This document shows positions 17,105-24,753 of a DNA stretch of 40,107 nucleotides, piece by piece. Under the pieces are notes generated by a model that saw only the letters and a list, made by a program, of their open reading frames with translations, was not told where the DNA came from and searched no databases. The stretch covers positions 1 through 40,107 of the forward strand of contig CAJUBR010000018.1 of NCBI GenBank assembly GCA_910584695.1. The letters are read 5' to 3'. The first letter of the stretch is position 1. Every line of letters begins with the position of its first letter. Origin of the DNA: an uncultured Lachnospiraceae bacterium (GTDB lineage Bacteria > Bacillota > Clostridia > Lachnospirales > Lachnospiraceae). The translations under genes were made by a program, and so were the position numbers.

Positions 17105-17698
17105 TCAAAAGTGATACTCCGTAATATCTTCAAGCCGTTTTCTTGGCCTTGCCTTTGGCATCTCATTAGCATACCCTAATGCGACTGCCCCCACTAACTG
17201 CCCTTTCACATTCATGTACCTTGCAAGCTCGGAATAAGCAAAACAAGTATTTGCAATCCATAATGTCCCTATTCCCAAATCCTGTGCTTTTAACAGCATA
17301 TTTTCAATCGCTGCTCCAATTGAAAGCGTATCCACAATCTCCGTTACTCTCTCATCCGCTGTAATTTCGTCAAAAGGACTTTTTCCATAGGTATTTATCA
17401 CCATCAAAATAACAGGTGCCTCCTCCATAATGCGAAGTGTATTATACGCATCCGGCAATCCCTGACCTGATGCCGGCAAATGTGCTTCTCCTTTTCGTTC
17501 CCGATTAAGACCGGATTTCATAACGGCTAACAGTTCTTTTTTCTTCTCTCCCCCATATATAACAAATTTCCAAGGCTGTTTATTCTTACCGGAAGGTGCA
17601 GCTCTGCCTGCATCAAGAATGTGATTCAGTATATCAGAAGGTACTTTGTCCGGTTTGTATTTCCGTATACTTCTACGGTTGTAAATTGCATCAAGCAT
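17105..17698 (-). CDS. Nitroreductase family protein
   Basis: ATG 17698 follows GAGGGGAGAGAAAGT and gives 197 residues beginning MLDAIYNRRSIRKYKPD. The FMN-binding arginines of the family (NRRSIRKY), the AGRAAPSGKNKQPWKFV stretch and the C-terminal GYANEMPKARPRKRLEDI are all typical of the small NADPH:FMN nitroreductases. These reduce quinones, nitro compounds or flavins, and the physiological substrate is not evident. No operon partner is seen. Confidence 0.93.
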   Translation of the reverse strand: MLDAIYNRRSIRKYKPDKVPSDILNHILDAGRAAPSGKNKQPWKFVIYGGEKKKELLAVMKSGLNRERKGEAHLPASGQGLPDAYNTLRIMEEAPVILMVINTYGKSPFDEITADERVTEIVDTLSIGAAIENMLLKAQDLGIGTLWIANTCFAYSELARYMNVKGQLVGAVALGYANEMPKARPRKRLEDITEYHF

Positions 17699-17725
17699 AC
17701 TTTCTCTCCCCTCTATCAATTTTAG

Positions 17726-17902
17726 ACCTTACATTACAGTCAAATCCTCCGCGGCAAAGCTACAGGGGATGATTTGGCATCTATTTTAGCAAGTTCACCC
17801 CAAGAAACGGGCTTTATTCCCGCTGATGTCTACACAGGTCATTATCTCCGTTTTACTCCGGTTAGTGATATTATACCAAGCCAGCACTCCCACCGCAAGT
17901 AA
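17726..17902 (+). other. Unidentified coding-like fragment in the 17699-18015 gap
   Basis: The plus strand is open for 58 codons with no start and no ribosome site, reading QILRGKATGDDLASILASSP, then QETGFIPADVYTGHYLRF, ending SQHSHRK. Its composition looks protein-like and is richer in GC than the flanks. I do not recognise the parent protein. It may be the tail of a deleted gene. Confidence 0.3.
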
Positions 17903-17918
17903 CCGAATATAACAGCTA

Positions 17919-17958
17919 GAGCCAACCAGCAGTAATTTTAATCCATGCCGATTGGCTC
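17919..17958. terminator. Possible terminator hairpin downstream of the BspA-like gene
   Basis: Arms GAGCCAA (17919-17925) and TTGGCTC (17952-17958) with a 26-nt loop lie about 60 bp past the minus-strand stop at 18016. On the plus strand the arm is followed by CTATTAATCTTTTTAT. The large loop makes this weak. Confidence 0.3.
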
Positions 17959-18015
17959 CTATTAATCTTTTTATATCTGATTATAATTTTTTAACAATCC
18001 CTATTTGTTTTTTCT

Positions 18016-19410
18016 TTACCTTTTCTTAATTTTCATCGGAGATTTCACTCCTGCTTTTTTCAACATTTTATTATATTGTTTGTACTTACTCTTTGGCACA
18101 TAGATAATTGCCCTTTGATTGATTTTACCAAATGCATTGCTTCCGACTTTCGTAATACCGGTTGCCTTAATCGTAACCTTTTTTAAAGCAGATTTTTTAT
18201 AAAATGCCTTTTTGTTAATCTTAGTTACTTTATATTTATAGTTTTCTAATTTTACTGTATTCGGAATTGTAACAGAAGACGCTTTTTTACCCATTCCGGT
18301 TACACACACAGTCACTTTTCCGTTAATATAATCCGTTACCACCGTATACTTAAGATTTCCCTTTTTATATGTAATCCCCTTTAACGCAGGAACCTTACAT
18401 GCTGCAAAAGAATATTTCTTGTCCTTTGCAAAGGTTTGTGCCTTTGTTCCTTTCTTACCACAGATTGTAAGACCGGTTACATTACTAAACGCATAATCAT
18501 TAATTTTCTTCACATTCTGATAAATCGTAATCTTTTTAAGATTGGAACAGTTTGCGAAGGAATAAAAGCCGATTTCCTGCAAATACCACGGAAGTGTAAC
18601 AGTAGTCAGCCCTGTACAGCCAGCAAAAGCACTGTCTCCAATCTTTTTTATTGTCTGCGGAAAATGGATGGTGGTCAAGTTTTTACAGTCCTCAAAAAAA
18701 CTGTCTTTTACTTCTGTCATTCCTTCTTCAAAGGTTACGGTAGCCACTCCTGAATTGTCAAAACAATGTCCCTCACCCTCTGTCGCATTCTTCGGTATCG
18801 TAATATTTTTTAAAGACGTGCATCTTGCAAAGGAATAAAATCCTATCGATGTCAAAGACTTCGGCAGTGTGACAGCGGACAATCCTGTACAGCCCTCAAA
18901 AGCACCGTTTCCAATCTTTTTTATTGTCTGCGGAAAATGGATGGTGATCAAATTCTTGCAATCTGCAAACAAACCATACGCCACTTCTGTAGTTTCTCCC
19001 TCAAAGCTTACGGTAGTCACTCCTGAATTCGTAAAACAATTTCCTCCACTCTCTGTCACATTCTTCGGTATCGTAATATTTTTTAAGGACGTGCAGTTTG
19101 CAAAGGAATAAAATCCGATCGATGTCAAAGACTTCGGCAGTGTGACAACGGACAATTCTGTACAGCCATCAAAAGCACTGCCTCCAATTCCTGTAATTCC
19201 CTCATTGACTACAACCTTTTTAATATCTTTCTTATAAGATTTCCACGATTGATCCGTTACTTGACCGGTTCCGGAAATTGTTAAAACCTTTGTACCCGTA
19301 TTATAAGAATACTGGCTGTTTTCCCCACAGGAACCGTTTACTACCCCCGCTGCCGATGCTTCTTTTGGTATCCATAACATAAGTAAGAAGACAGCAAACA
19401 TCACAATCAT
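18016..19410 (-). CDS. BspA-like leucine-rich repeat surface protein
   Basis: The annotated frame starts at ATG 19410 (MIVMFAVFLLMLWIPKEASA), a signal peptide with cleavage expected after ASA, giving 464 residues. A better start, ATG 19429 with GGGAGG upstream (MRAKK...), is out of frame by one base because of an A7 run at 19415-19421; six A would join it. After a domain with SYNTGTKVLTISGTGQVTDQ, residues of about 60-300 are LRR_5 repeats (AFxGCTGLxxVTLPKSLTSIG type) including a 91-residue block in tandem. A beta-rich C-terminal part, GKVTVCVTGMGKKASSVTIP, follows, then a basic tail. No LPXTG motif is seen. BspA-type proteins are secreted or surface adhesins. Confidence 0.85.
   Translation of the reverse strand: MIVMFAVFLLMLWIPKEASAAGVVNGSCGENSQYSYNTGTKVLTISGTGQVTDQSWKSYKKDIKKVVVNEGITGIGGSAFDGCTELSVVTLPKSLTSIGFYSFANCTSLKNITIPKNVTESGGNCFTNSGVTTVSFEGETTEVAYGLFADCKNLITIHFPQTIKKIGNGAFEGCTGLSAVTLPKSLTSIGFYSFARCTSLKNITIPKNATEGEGHCFDNSGVATVTFEEGMTEVKDSFFEDCKNLTTIHFPQTIKKIGDSAFAGCTGLTTVTLPWYLQEIGFYSFANCSNLKKITIYQNVKKINDYAFSNVTGLTICGKKGTKAQTFAKDKKYSFAACKVPALKGITYKKGNLKYTVVTDYINGKVTVCVTGMGKKASSVTIPNTVKLENYKYKVTKINKKAFYKKSALKKVTIKATGITKVGSNAFGKINQRAIIYVPKSKYKQYNKMLKKAGVKSPMKIKKR
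18559..19180 (-). repeat. Tandem 273-bp repeat inside the BspA-like gene
   Basis: The motif GGAATAAAA recurs at 18559, 18832 and 19105, exactly 273 bp (91 codons) apart, and the sequence between is strongly conserved (for example TCTTTTTTATTGTCTGCGG in both full units). Two full units and a partial third are present. Each unit codes four LRR_5 modules. Confidence 0.85.
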
Positions 19411-19659
19411 ATTCTTTTTTTGCTCTCATATTCTTAAATCCTCCCTTTCCTTATTCCTACTTTTAATTTAAAGTAACAACTATATATTATCATCAAAACA
19501 CCATTCTATCAACCAACCAGCAGTTGCAATTACGCAACCTTATGTTGCACATTAAAACTATATATATTCAATAACCCCACTGTAGCCAACAAAGCATCAA
19601 TCTTACAAAGCCTATTATTACAAATTACAGAAAAAACACTCCTTATAAGACAATGAATC

Positions 19660-19871
19660 TAGGCAATTACGAAACTCTTTATTTTCAAAATCTAGTTGTG
19701 CAATATAGACAATATCATAAGCAGGGTGCTTTGGAGCCGTTGGTACTTAGGTGCCGTACTTTGGCACCTTATGTACCATTACGAGCGACAAGCAGCGAAA
19801 GCGTGCCCAGTGTTGATATTGTCTATATTGTGAGGCGGTCGGTAACGAAAACAGAATTTTGCAATTACCTA
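19660..19871 (+). mobile_element. MITE-like element, copy 1 (212 bp, 9-bp target duplication)
   Basis: The ends are imperfect inverted repeats: TAGGCAATTACGAAACTC on the left, and on the right, read inward, TAGGTAATTGCAAAATTC. Inside lie CAATATAGACAATATCA and its inverse, and a central hairpin with GGTAC...GTACC and AGGTGCC...GGCACCT arms (19742-19777). Flanks CAATGAATC (19651-19659) and CAATGAATC (19872-19880) are a perfect 9-bp duplication. No transposase is encoded. The 523-bp gap 19430-19952 between enolase and the BspA-like gene contains only this element as recognisable content. I call the CTAGATTTTGAAAATA-proximal terminus the A-end; here it faces left, towards the BspA-like gene. Confidence 0.88.
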
Positions 19872-19940
19872 CAATGAATCACATATAAGAAGTGTTTTCT
19901 AATATCATATTAATTGATATACTCTAAAGAAAGATATCAC

Positions 19941-19954
19941 AGCCTGATCAGGCT
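19941..19954 (-). terminator. Enolase terminator
   Basis: A 14-bp palindrome AGCCTGATCAGGCT overlaps the eno stop codon, followed on the minus strand by GTGATATCTTTCTTT. The stem is short, so efficiency is uncertain. Confidence 0.45.
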
Positions 19955-21248
19955 ACCTCTTCACGTTAAATGCCTGCATACCCGGATAAACTGCACCTGT
20001 ACCAAGACTTTCTTCAATCCTGAGCAGTTGGTTATATTTTGCAACACGCTCTGTCCTACTAGGTGCACCGGTCTTAATCTGACAGGTATTTAATGCAACT
20101 GCCAAATCCGCAATCGTTGTATCCTCCGTTTCACCGGAGCGATGAGAAGAAATCGCTGTGTAACCTGCCTTGTGAGCCATCTTAATCGCCTCCAGCGTCT
20201 CTGACACAGAACCAATCTGATTTAATTTAATCAAAATGGAATTGCCTGCCCCCTGTTCAATTCCCTTTTCCAGACGTTCTGTATTTGTGACAAATAAATC
20301 ATCTCCTACAAGCTGAATTTTATCCCCAAGCTCTCTGGTAAGTAACTGCCAGCCCTCCCAGTCTTCTTCGTCCAACGCATCTTCAATAGAAATGATCGGG
20401 TACTTATCCACCAGTTGTTTCCAATGTTCAATCAATTCTGCAGAAGTAAATTTTGTTCCTGCCTTTGGCAGTACATATTCCCCCCTGCCTGTGCCCTTCC
20501 ACTCAGAGGATGCCGCATCCATAGCAATCATAAAGTCCTTTTCCGGCTCATAGCCTGCATTTTTTACCGCCTCTAAAATATACTGAATTGCCTCTTCATC
20601 ACTCGCAAGATCCGGTGCAAATCCACCCTCATCTCCAACCGAAGTAGCAAGCCCCTTTGACTTTAATAATGCTGCCAACGCATGAAATACCTCTGCACAC
20701 CAGCGAAGTGCTTCTTTAAAGCTTGAGGCTCCCACCGGCATAATCATAAATTCCTGTACATCTACCGTATTTGCTGCATGGGCACCACCATTTAGAATAT
20801 TCATCATTGGAACCGGAAGCCGGTTGCCGGAAATACCTCCTATAAAGCGATATAACGGCATATCCAAAGCAATGGAAGCCGCCCTTGCTGCCGCAATCGA
20901 TACTGCAAGAATTGCATTTGCCCCCAGATTGGATTTATCCTTTGTTCCATCTGCCTCTATCATAGCTTTGTCCACTGCATAGATATCAGAAGCATCTAAG
21001 CCTTTCACCGCATCACAAATCACTGTATTAATGTTTTCAACAGCCTTCGTAACACCTTTTCCCAGATATCTTCCTTTATCTCCATCCCTTAACTCCAAAG
21101 CTTCAAACTCACCCGTGGAAGCTCCGCTGGGAGCCGTTCCTCTTGCAACCGTTCCATCCATTAATGTTACTTCTGCTTCAACCGTAGGATTCCCTCTTGA
21201 ATCCATAATTTCTCTTCCAATTACCTTTTCAATTTCCAAATAGTTCAT
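19953..21248 (-). CDS. eno: Enolase (phosphopyruvate hydratase)
   Basis: ATG 21248 follows AAGGAGATTATATCAG and gives 431 residues, the standard length; the upstream extension to 21281 is unsupported. Enolase interconverts 2-phosphoglycerate and phosphoenolpyruvate. Seen are the N-terminal IMDSRGNPTVEAEV, the loop APSGASTGEFEALELRDGD, Mg ligands in MIAMDAASSE, SIEDALDEEDW and QLVGDDLFVTN, the catalytic lysine in ILIKLNQIGS and SHRSGETEDTTIADLAVA. It stands alone; glycolytic neighbours are not in the window. Confidence 0.98.
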   Translation of the reverse strand: MNYLEIEKVIGREIMDSRGNPTVEAEVTLMDGTVARGTAPSGASTGEFEALELRDGDKGRYLGKGVTKAVENINTVICDAVKGLDASDIYAVDKAMIEADGTKDKSNLGANAILAVSIAAARAASIALDMPLYRFIGGISGNRLPVPMMNILNGGAHAANTVDVQEFMIMPVGASSFKEALRWCAEVFHALAALLKSKGLATSVGDEGGFAPDLASDEEAIQYILEAVKNAGYEPEKDFMIAMDAASSEWKGTGRGEYVLPKAGTKFTSAELIEHWKQLVDKYPIISIEDALDEEDWEGWQLLTRELGDKIQLVGDDLFVTNTERLEKGIEQGAGNSILIKLNQIGSVSETLEAIKMAHKAGYTAISSHRSGETEDTTIADLAVALNTCQIKTGAPSRTERVAKYNQLLRIEESLGTGAVYPGMQAFNVKR

Positions 21249-21430
21249 CTGATATAATCTCCTTTTCGATATTCCTTGCAATATGAATCTTTTTTTCTTA
21301 TATTTAGCATTCCCTGTTTTTTCACAATTATAACGAGTTTATGAAGAAATCCTATTCCATTTTGTCGAGAAAAAAGATATAATAAGACAAAGAGCTCGAC
21401 TATAGTTTTCTAACACAAAGAGGTGATGGT

Positions 21431-21661
21431 ATGAAGATATTACTTATTTTAATTATGACTGCAGCCGCCATTATGATTACAGTGTATTTCATAGCTGCCC
21501 TGACCAGAAAGTCAAAAATGCTTATATTATTCCGGATTACCATGCTGATTCTAATTGCTCTGCTTCTGATAACATGGGTTGTCAGTATTATTCTTGGACA
21601 ACATTTCATTCTGTTGCTTGGATTAGCCGTTCTTTTTATTATATTGTATGCATTTTCTTAA
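21431..21661 (+). CDS. Small integral membrane protein
   Basis: This 76-residue, highly hydrophobic protein starts at ATG 21431 after AAAGAGGTGATGGT. Three membrane helices are visible (MKILLILIMTAAAIMITVYF; ILFRITMLILIALLLITWVV; a C-terminal LLLGLAVLFIILYAF). A TATAAT lies about 50 bp upstream at 21375. It converges on the DUF3793 gene, and the two stop codons overlap by 4 bp. No family is recognised. Confidence 0.7.
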   Translation: MKILLILIMTAAAIMITVYFIAALTRKSKMLILFRITMLILIALLLITWVVSIILGQHFILLLGLAVLFIILYAFS

Positions 21662-22299
21662 ATAAAAACAGGATAACCAAGTACACATGCTGCCCCCTTT
21701 AACTCTCTATTGCCATAAAATTTTATAATATCCGCTATCCTAACCCCAATGGAAACCAGTTGTATCAGTGTTTCTCTGGCTATCTCAAACTCACGGAATA
21801 AAGAAATCTTTACCGACAGATTTGCATATACCTTCCAATACCCTGTATATAAAAAATTCTCTCCCGCATTTTTCATAAATCCTTCCACATCCTCGATTGG
21901 ATATCCCAAAAACACCCCCATTTCATGTGGGAATTCCCCTTTTCCTGATACATACTTCTGATAACGAAGCCAAAATACAGAAAGTGTCTTGCTTAACGAA
22001 GTCTCCTGATATCCACATTTCCTTAAAAATACTTTTACATTCCGTTCCGATAGATATTGTTCTAATTTTTCGTGATGATATAGGATAGCCATTAATCTCT
22101 GCTCTGTCTTAGATAATACAAAACAGGAAATACTGGTATCCTTCAAAATTTGTTTTACCTCATAAAAACTATCACCTTCTGCAATCAATAAATTGGACAT
22201 TTTAAGACCTGCAATAAGCGGTGCACATTGTAGTGCCAATTGTGTTTCGATATCCGTCAAGTCCATTCCTCGAACAATTTCAAATATTTCCCTTCTCAT
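21658..22299 (-). CDS. DUF3793 family protein
   Basis: ATG 22299 follows AAAGGAGGGAGC and gives 213 residues. The sequence shows the DUF3793 pattern: CAPLIAGLKMSNLLIA near the N-terminus, VFLRKCGYQETSLSKTLSVF in the middle, then FPHEMGVFLGYPIEDVEGFM and YTGYWKVYANL. Members are common in Clostridia, and their function is not known. Elsewhere they often lie beside flavodoxin or ferrous-iron genes; here no such neighbour is seen. A family assignment from memory, fairly secure. Confidence 0.85.
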   Translation of the reverse strand: MRREIFEIVRGMDLTDIETQLALQCAPLIAGLKMSNLLIAEGDSFYEVKQILKDTSISCFVLSKTEQRLMAILYHHEKLEQYLSERNVKVFLRKCGYQETSLSKTLSVFWLRYQKYVSGKGEFPHEMGVFLGYPIEDVEGFMKNAGENFLYTGYWKVYANLSVKISLFREFEIARETLIQLVSIGVRIADIIKFYGNRELKGAACVLGYPVFI

Positions 22300-22514
22300 G
22301 CTCCCTCCTTTATCGTTAGTTTTAACTAATTGAATATTTATATTATCTGTTTTTATTCTCTCCGTCAAGCACATAAATGATACATTTTATCATTTTCCTT
22401 TCATTTCCCATTAAACTTTCAAATTACATCAAAGAAAATTATATTTCGTTAGAGCAGCATAGGTAACAGTTCTGTCTTGCATATTCTTTTCGCCTGATAT
22501 ATTATGAATATATC

Positions 22515-22658
22515 TAGGTAATTGCCAAACTCTGTTTTCATTACCCACCGTTATACAATATAAACAAAATCAACGCCGGGCACGCTTTCGCTGCTTATGA
22601 CATTGTTTATATTGTACAACTAGATTTTGAAAATAGGAAATTTCACAATTATCTATCT
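22515..22658 (-). mobile_element. MITE-like element, copy 2 (short form, 71 bp deleted)
   Basis: This copy runs from TAGGTAATTGCC (22515) to CAATTATCTA (22655), 141 bp, inverted relative to copy 1. Compared with copy 1 it lacks exactly the 71 bp between two AAGCAG repeats (19719 and 19790 in copy 1), including the central hairpin. TGAATATATC flanks it at 22505-22514 and 22658-22667, a probable target duplication with two or three extra bases at the right junction. Its A-end faces the acetyltransferase start, 33 bp away. Confidence 0.82.
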
Positions 22659-22690
22659 GAATATATCAAAAGAAAGGAATGGAGGAAACC

Positions 22691-23275
22691 ATGACAGAAA
22701 AAGAAAAAATGCAGGCTGGAATGTTATATGATGCAAACTACGATGAAGAACTTGCAGCAGAACGGATACAATGCAAAGATTTATGTGCAAAATATAATCA
22801 GTTAATGCCTTCTAACACAGAAGAACGCACAAATATTATCAAAAAATTATTCGGAAAAACCGGTGAACATTTTTGGATTGAACAGAGTTTTTGGTGTGAT
22901 TACGGATATAACATTGAAATCGGCGAGAACTTCTACTCGAATCACAATCTGGTAATACTGGACGCCGCAAAGGTAACCTTTGGAGATAACTGTTTTATTG
23001 CTCCTAACTGCGGCTTTTATACTGCCGGTCACGCACTGGATGTAGAACAAAGAAATCAAGGTCTGGAAATCGCCTGGCCGATTACCATTGGAAATAATGT
23101 CTGGATTGGCGGAAGCGTATCCATCATGCCCGGTGTTACCATTGAAGATAACACCGTTATTGCCGGAGGAAGCGTGGTTACAAAAGATATTCCTTCTGGT
23201 GTAATTGCAGCAGGAAATCCCTGCCGGGTTCTTCGCACTATTACAGAAGATGACAAGAAAAAATATTGGAAATAA
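22691..23275 (+). CDS. maa: Maltose O-acetyltransferase-type hexapeptide acetyltransferase
   Basis: ATG 22691 follows GGAGGAAACC and gives 194 residues; ATG 22679 is possible but its ribosome site is too close. The N-terminal Mac domain (MTEKEKMQAGMLYDANYDEE) is followed by a left-handed beta-helix made of hexapeptide repeats (FYSNHNLVILDAAKVTFGDN; ITIGNNVWIGGSVSIMPGVT). The catalytic histidine is in FYTAGHALD. It acetylates sugars or thiogalactosides from acetyl-CoA. Any promoter must lie inside or beyond the MITE copy just upstream. It converges on the MATE gene with one base between the stops. Confidence 0.92.
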   Translation: MTEKEKMQAGMLYDANYDEELAAERIQCKDLCAKYNQLMPSNTEERTNIIKKLFGKTGEHFWIEQSFWCDYGYNIEIGENFYSNHNLVILDAAKVTFGDNCFIAPNCGFYTAGHALDVEQRNQGLEIAWPITIGNNVWIGGSVSIMPGVTIEDNTVIAGGSVVTKDIPSGVIAAGNPCRVLRTITEDDKKKYWK

Positions 23276-23276
23276 A

Positions 23277-24614
23277 TTATGAAGGGGCTTCTTCTCTGTG
23301 AATCAGCTCCTTCTCTCTCCATTTTCCACTTTGCCAGCGGAAAAACATACAGACAGCACGGATACATTCATCCGCTGCCATACCGATATATGCACCCACT
23401 ACCAGCATATCCAAACGGATTCCTAACAGATAGGTTCCACCCACCGCACAAACATACATAAAGATTGCGGCTATGACTGTTGTAAATACTGCATCTCCAC
23501 TGGTTTTTAGTGCATTCCCAAACACAAGATTGCTGACGCGTCCCATTTCTAAAACAATGTCAATTACTAATAGTTTACTCACTAATGCAATCATTTCTGA
23601 ATCGTCTGTAAACCAGTGCATCAGCAGTCCTGATAAAGCAGCAAGCAGAGCTGCCATTCCCGCTGCCACCGCAATACCGATCCATGCCGCTTTTTTCGTT
23701 CCCCTGTCACATTCATCGTATTCTCCTGCACCAATCCGCCACCCTGTCATAATTGCATTTGCCTGAGCCAGTGCTGCACCAACACAATAAGAAAAATTTG
23801 TAATCTGCATGGCATAGGAACGTGCCGTTACATTTAATCCATCTGCATCCATCTGATTCAGAAACCGGATAATAATGGTCATTGCCAGATTATATAATGC
23901 CGTTTCCATTGCAGACGGAAGGCCAACTCTGATAATCTTTCCAAACACCTCAATATTAGGCAGACGTTCCGGTTCCTCTTTTGCATGAATCAGATACCGT
24001 GCTGCAATCACAATCATAACCAGATTGATCACACGGGAGATCACAGTTGCGATCGCAACTCCCATTACACCCATATCAAACACAAATAAAAAAAATGCAT
24101 TTAATATAAAATTCACTACATTCCCTGTAATTGTTGCAAATAATGGCTGTTTTGTATACCCGAAGGCACGCAGATAACTGGAATAAATGGGAATCAGTGC
24201 ATTTAAAATACAGCTTCCCCCCACAATTTTTAAATATGTTACTGCATAATCTAAAAGCAGATCCGCTACTCCTACCAGATTCAGCACCGGTTCAGCAAAA
24301 AAATAAAGAAGCACAGAAAGAATCACACCCAAAACAGCACTAAAAATAAACCCAAGCTGTTTCGCCTGATATGCCACACCATTTCTTCCTGCTCCGATAT
24401 ACTGGGTCATGACAGCAATCATACCAGATGATACGACAGAAAACATGATAATAAAAATCCCAATATATGTATTCGCTGTTCCCACCGCTCCAACTGCCTG
24501 ATCATTTACAGAAGATAACATTAATGTATCCACCATTCCTGCCAGCATATAACATAACGTTTCCAGGCAAATCGGTACAAAAAGTTGTCCTAAGCTCTTT
24601 CTTTCACCCTTCAT
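23277..24614 (-). CDS. MATE family efflux transporter (first of two)
   Basis: This 445-residue protein of about 12 membrane helices begins MKGERKSLGQLFVPICLETL after GGGAGGCGGAC. MATE features include VDTLMLSSVNDQAVGAVGTA in the first repeat and the matching second-repeat helix IIRFLNQMDADGLNVTARSY. MATE proteins exchange Na+ or H+ for cationic drugs or metabolites. It diverges from the AraC regulator at 24754 with a 139-bp shared regulatory region. It is a distant paralogue of the MATE at 25630. Confidence 0.92.
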   Translation of the reverse strand: MKGERKSLGQLFVPICLETLCYMLAGMVDTLMLSSVNDQAVGAVGTANTYIGIFIIMFSVVSSGMIAVMTQYIGAGRNGVAYQAKQLGFIFSAVLGVILSVLLYFFAEPVLNLVGVADLLLDYAVTYLKIVGGSCILNALIPIYSSYLRAFGYTKQPLFATITGNVVNFILNAFFLFVFDMGVMGVAIATVISRVINLVMIVIAARYLIHAKEEPERLPNIEVFGKIIRVGLPSAMETALYNLAMTIIIRFLNQMDADGLNVTARSYAMQITNFSYCVGAALAQANAIMTGWRIGAGEYDECDRGTKKAAWIGIAVAAGMAALLAALSGLLMHWFTDDSEMIALVSKLLVIDIVLEMGRVSNLVFGNALKTSGDAVFTTVIAAIFMYVCAVGGTYLLGIRLDMLVVGAYIGMAADECIRAVCMFFRWQSGKWREKELIHREEAPS

Positions 24615-24673
24615 GTCCGCCTCCCTAATTTGTAATTATTTCTTACATTTTATCCCATATTTTTTAACAATAC

Positions 24674-24723
24674 TTGCATTTTATCAATAAAAAATTGCAC
24701 TATTTCTACTTTTCTGTTAAAAT
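24674..24723 (+). promoter_or_regulatory. Promoter of the AraC gene with TTGCA direct repeats
   Basis: TTGCAC (24695-24700) and TAAAAT (24718-24723) are 17 bp apart, a good sigma-A promoter. TTGCA occurs at 24674 and again at 24695, one 21-bp period (two helical turns) apart, the second copy being part of the -35. This spacing suits an AraC-type dimer and suggests autoregulation. Confidence 0.6.
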
Positions 24724-24753
24724 CAAGCAGAAAGAATCTGGGAGGGTTATCAT

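Noticed and set aside
19653..19877. A conserved 74-codon reading frame across the MITE copies, also seen at 36850-37080
   Set aside because: It is the same DNA repeat translated. The frame runs through terminal repeats and hairpins, has no ribosome site and is destroyed in copies 2 and 4, so it is not a gene.
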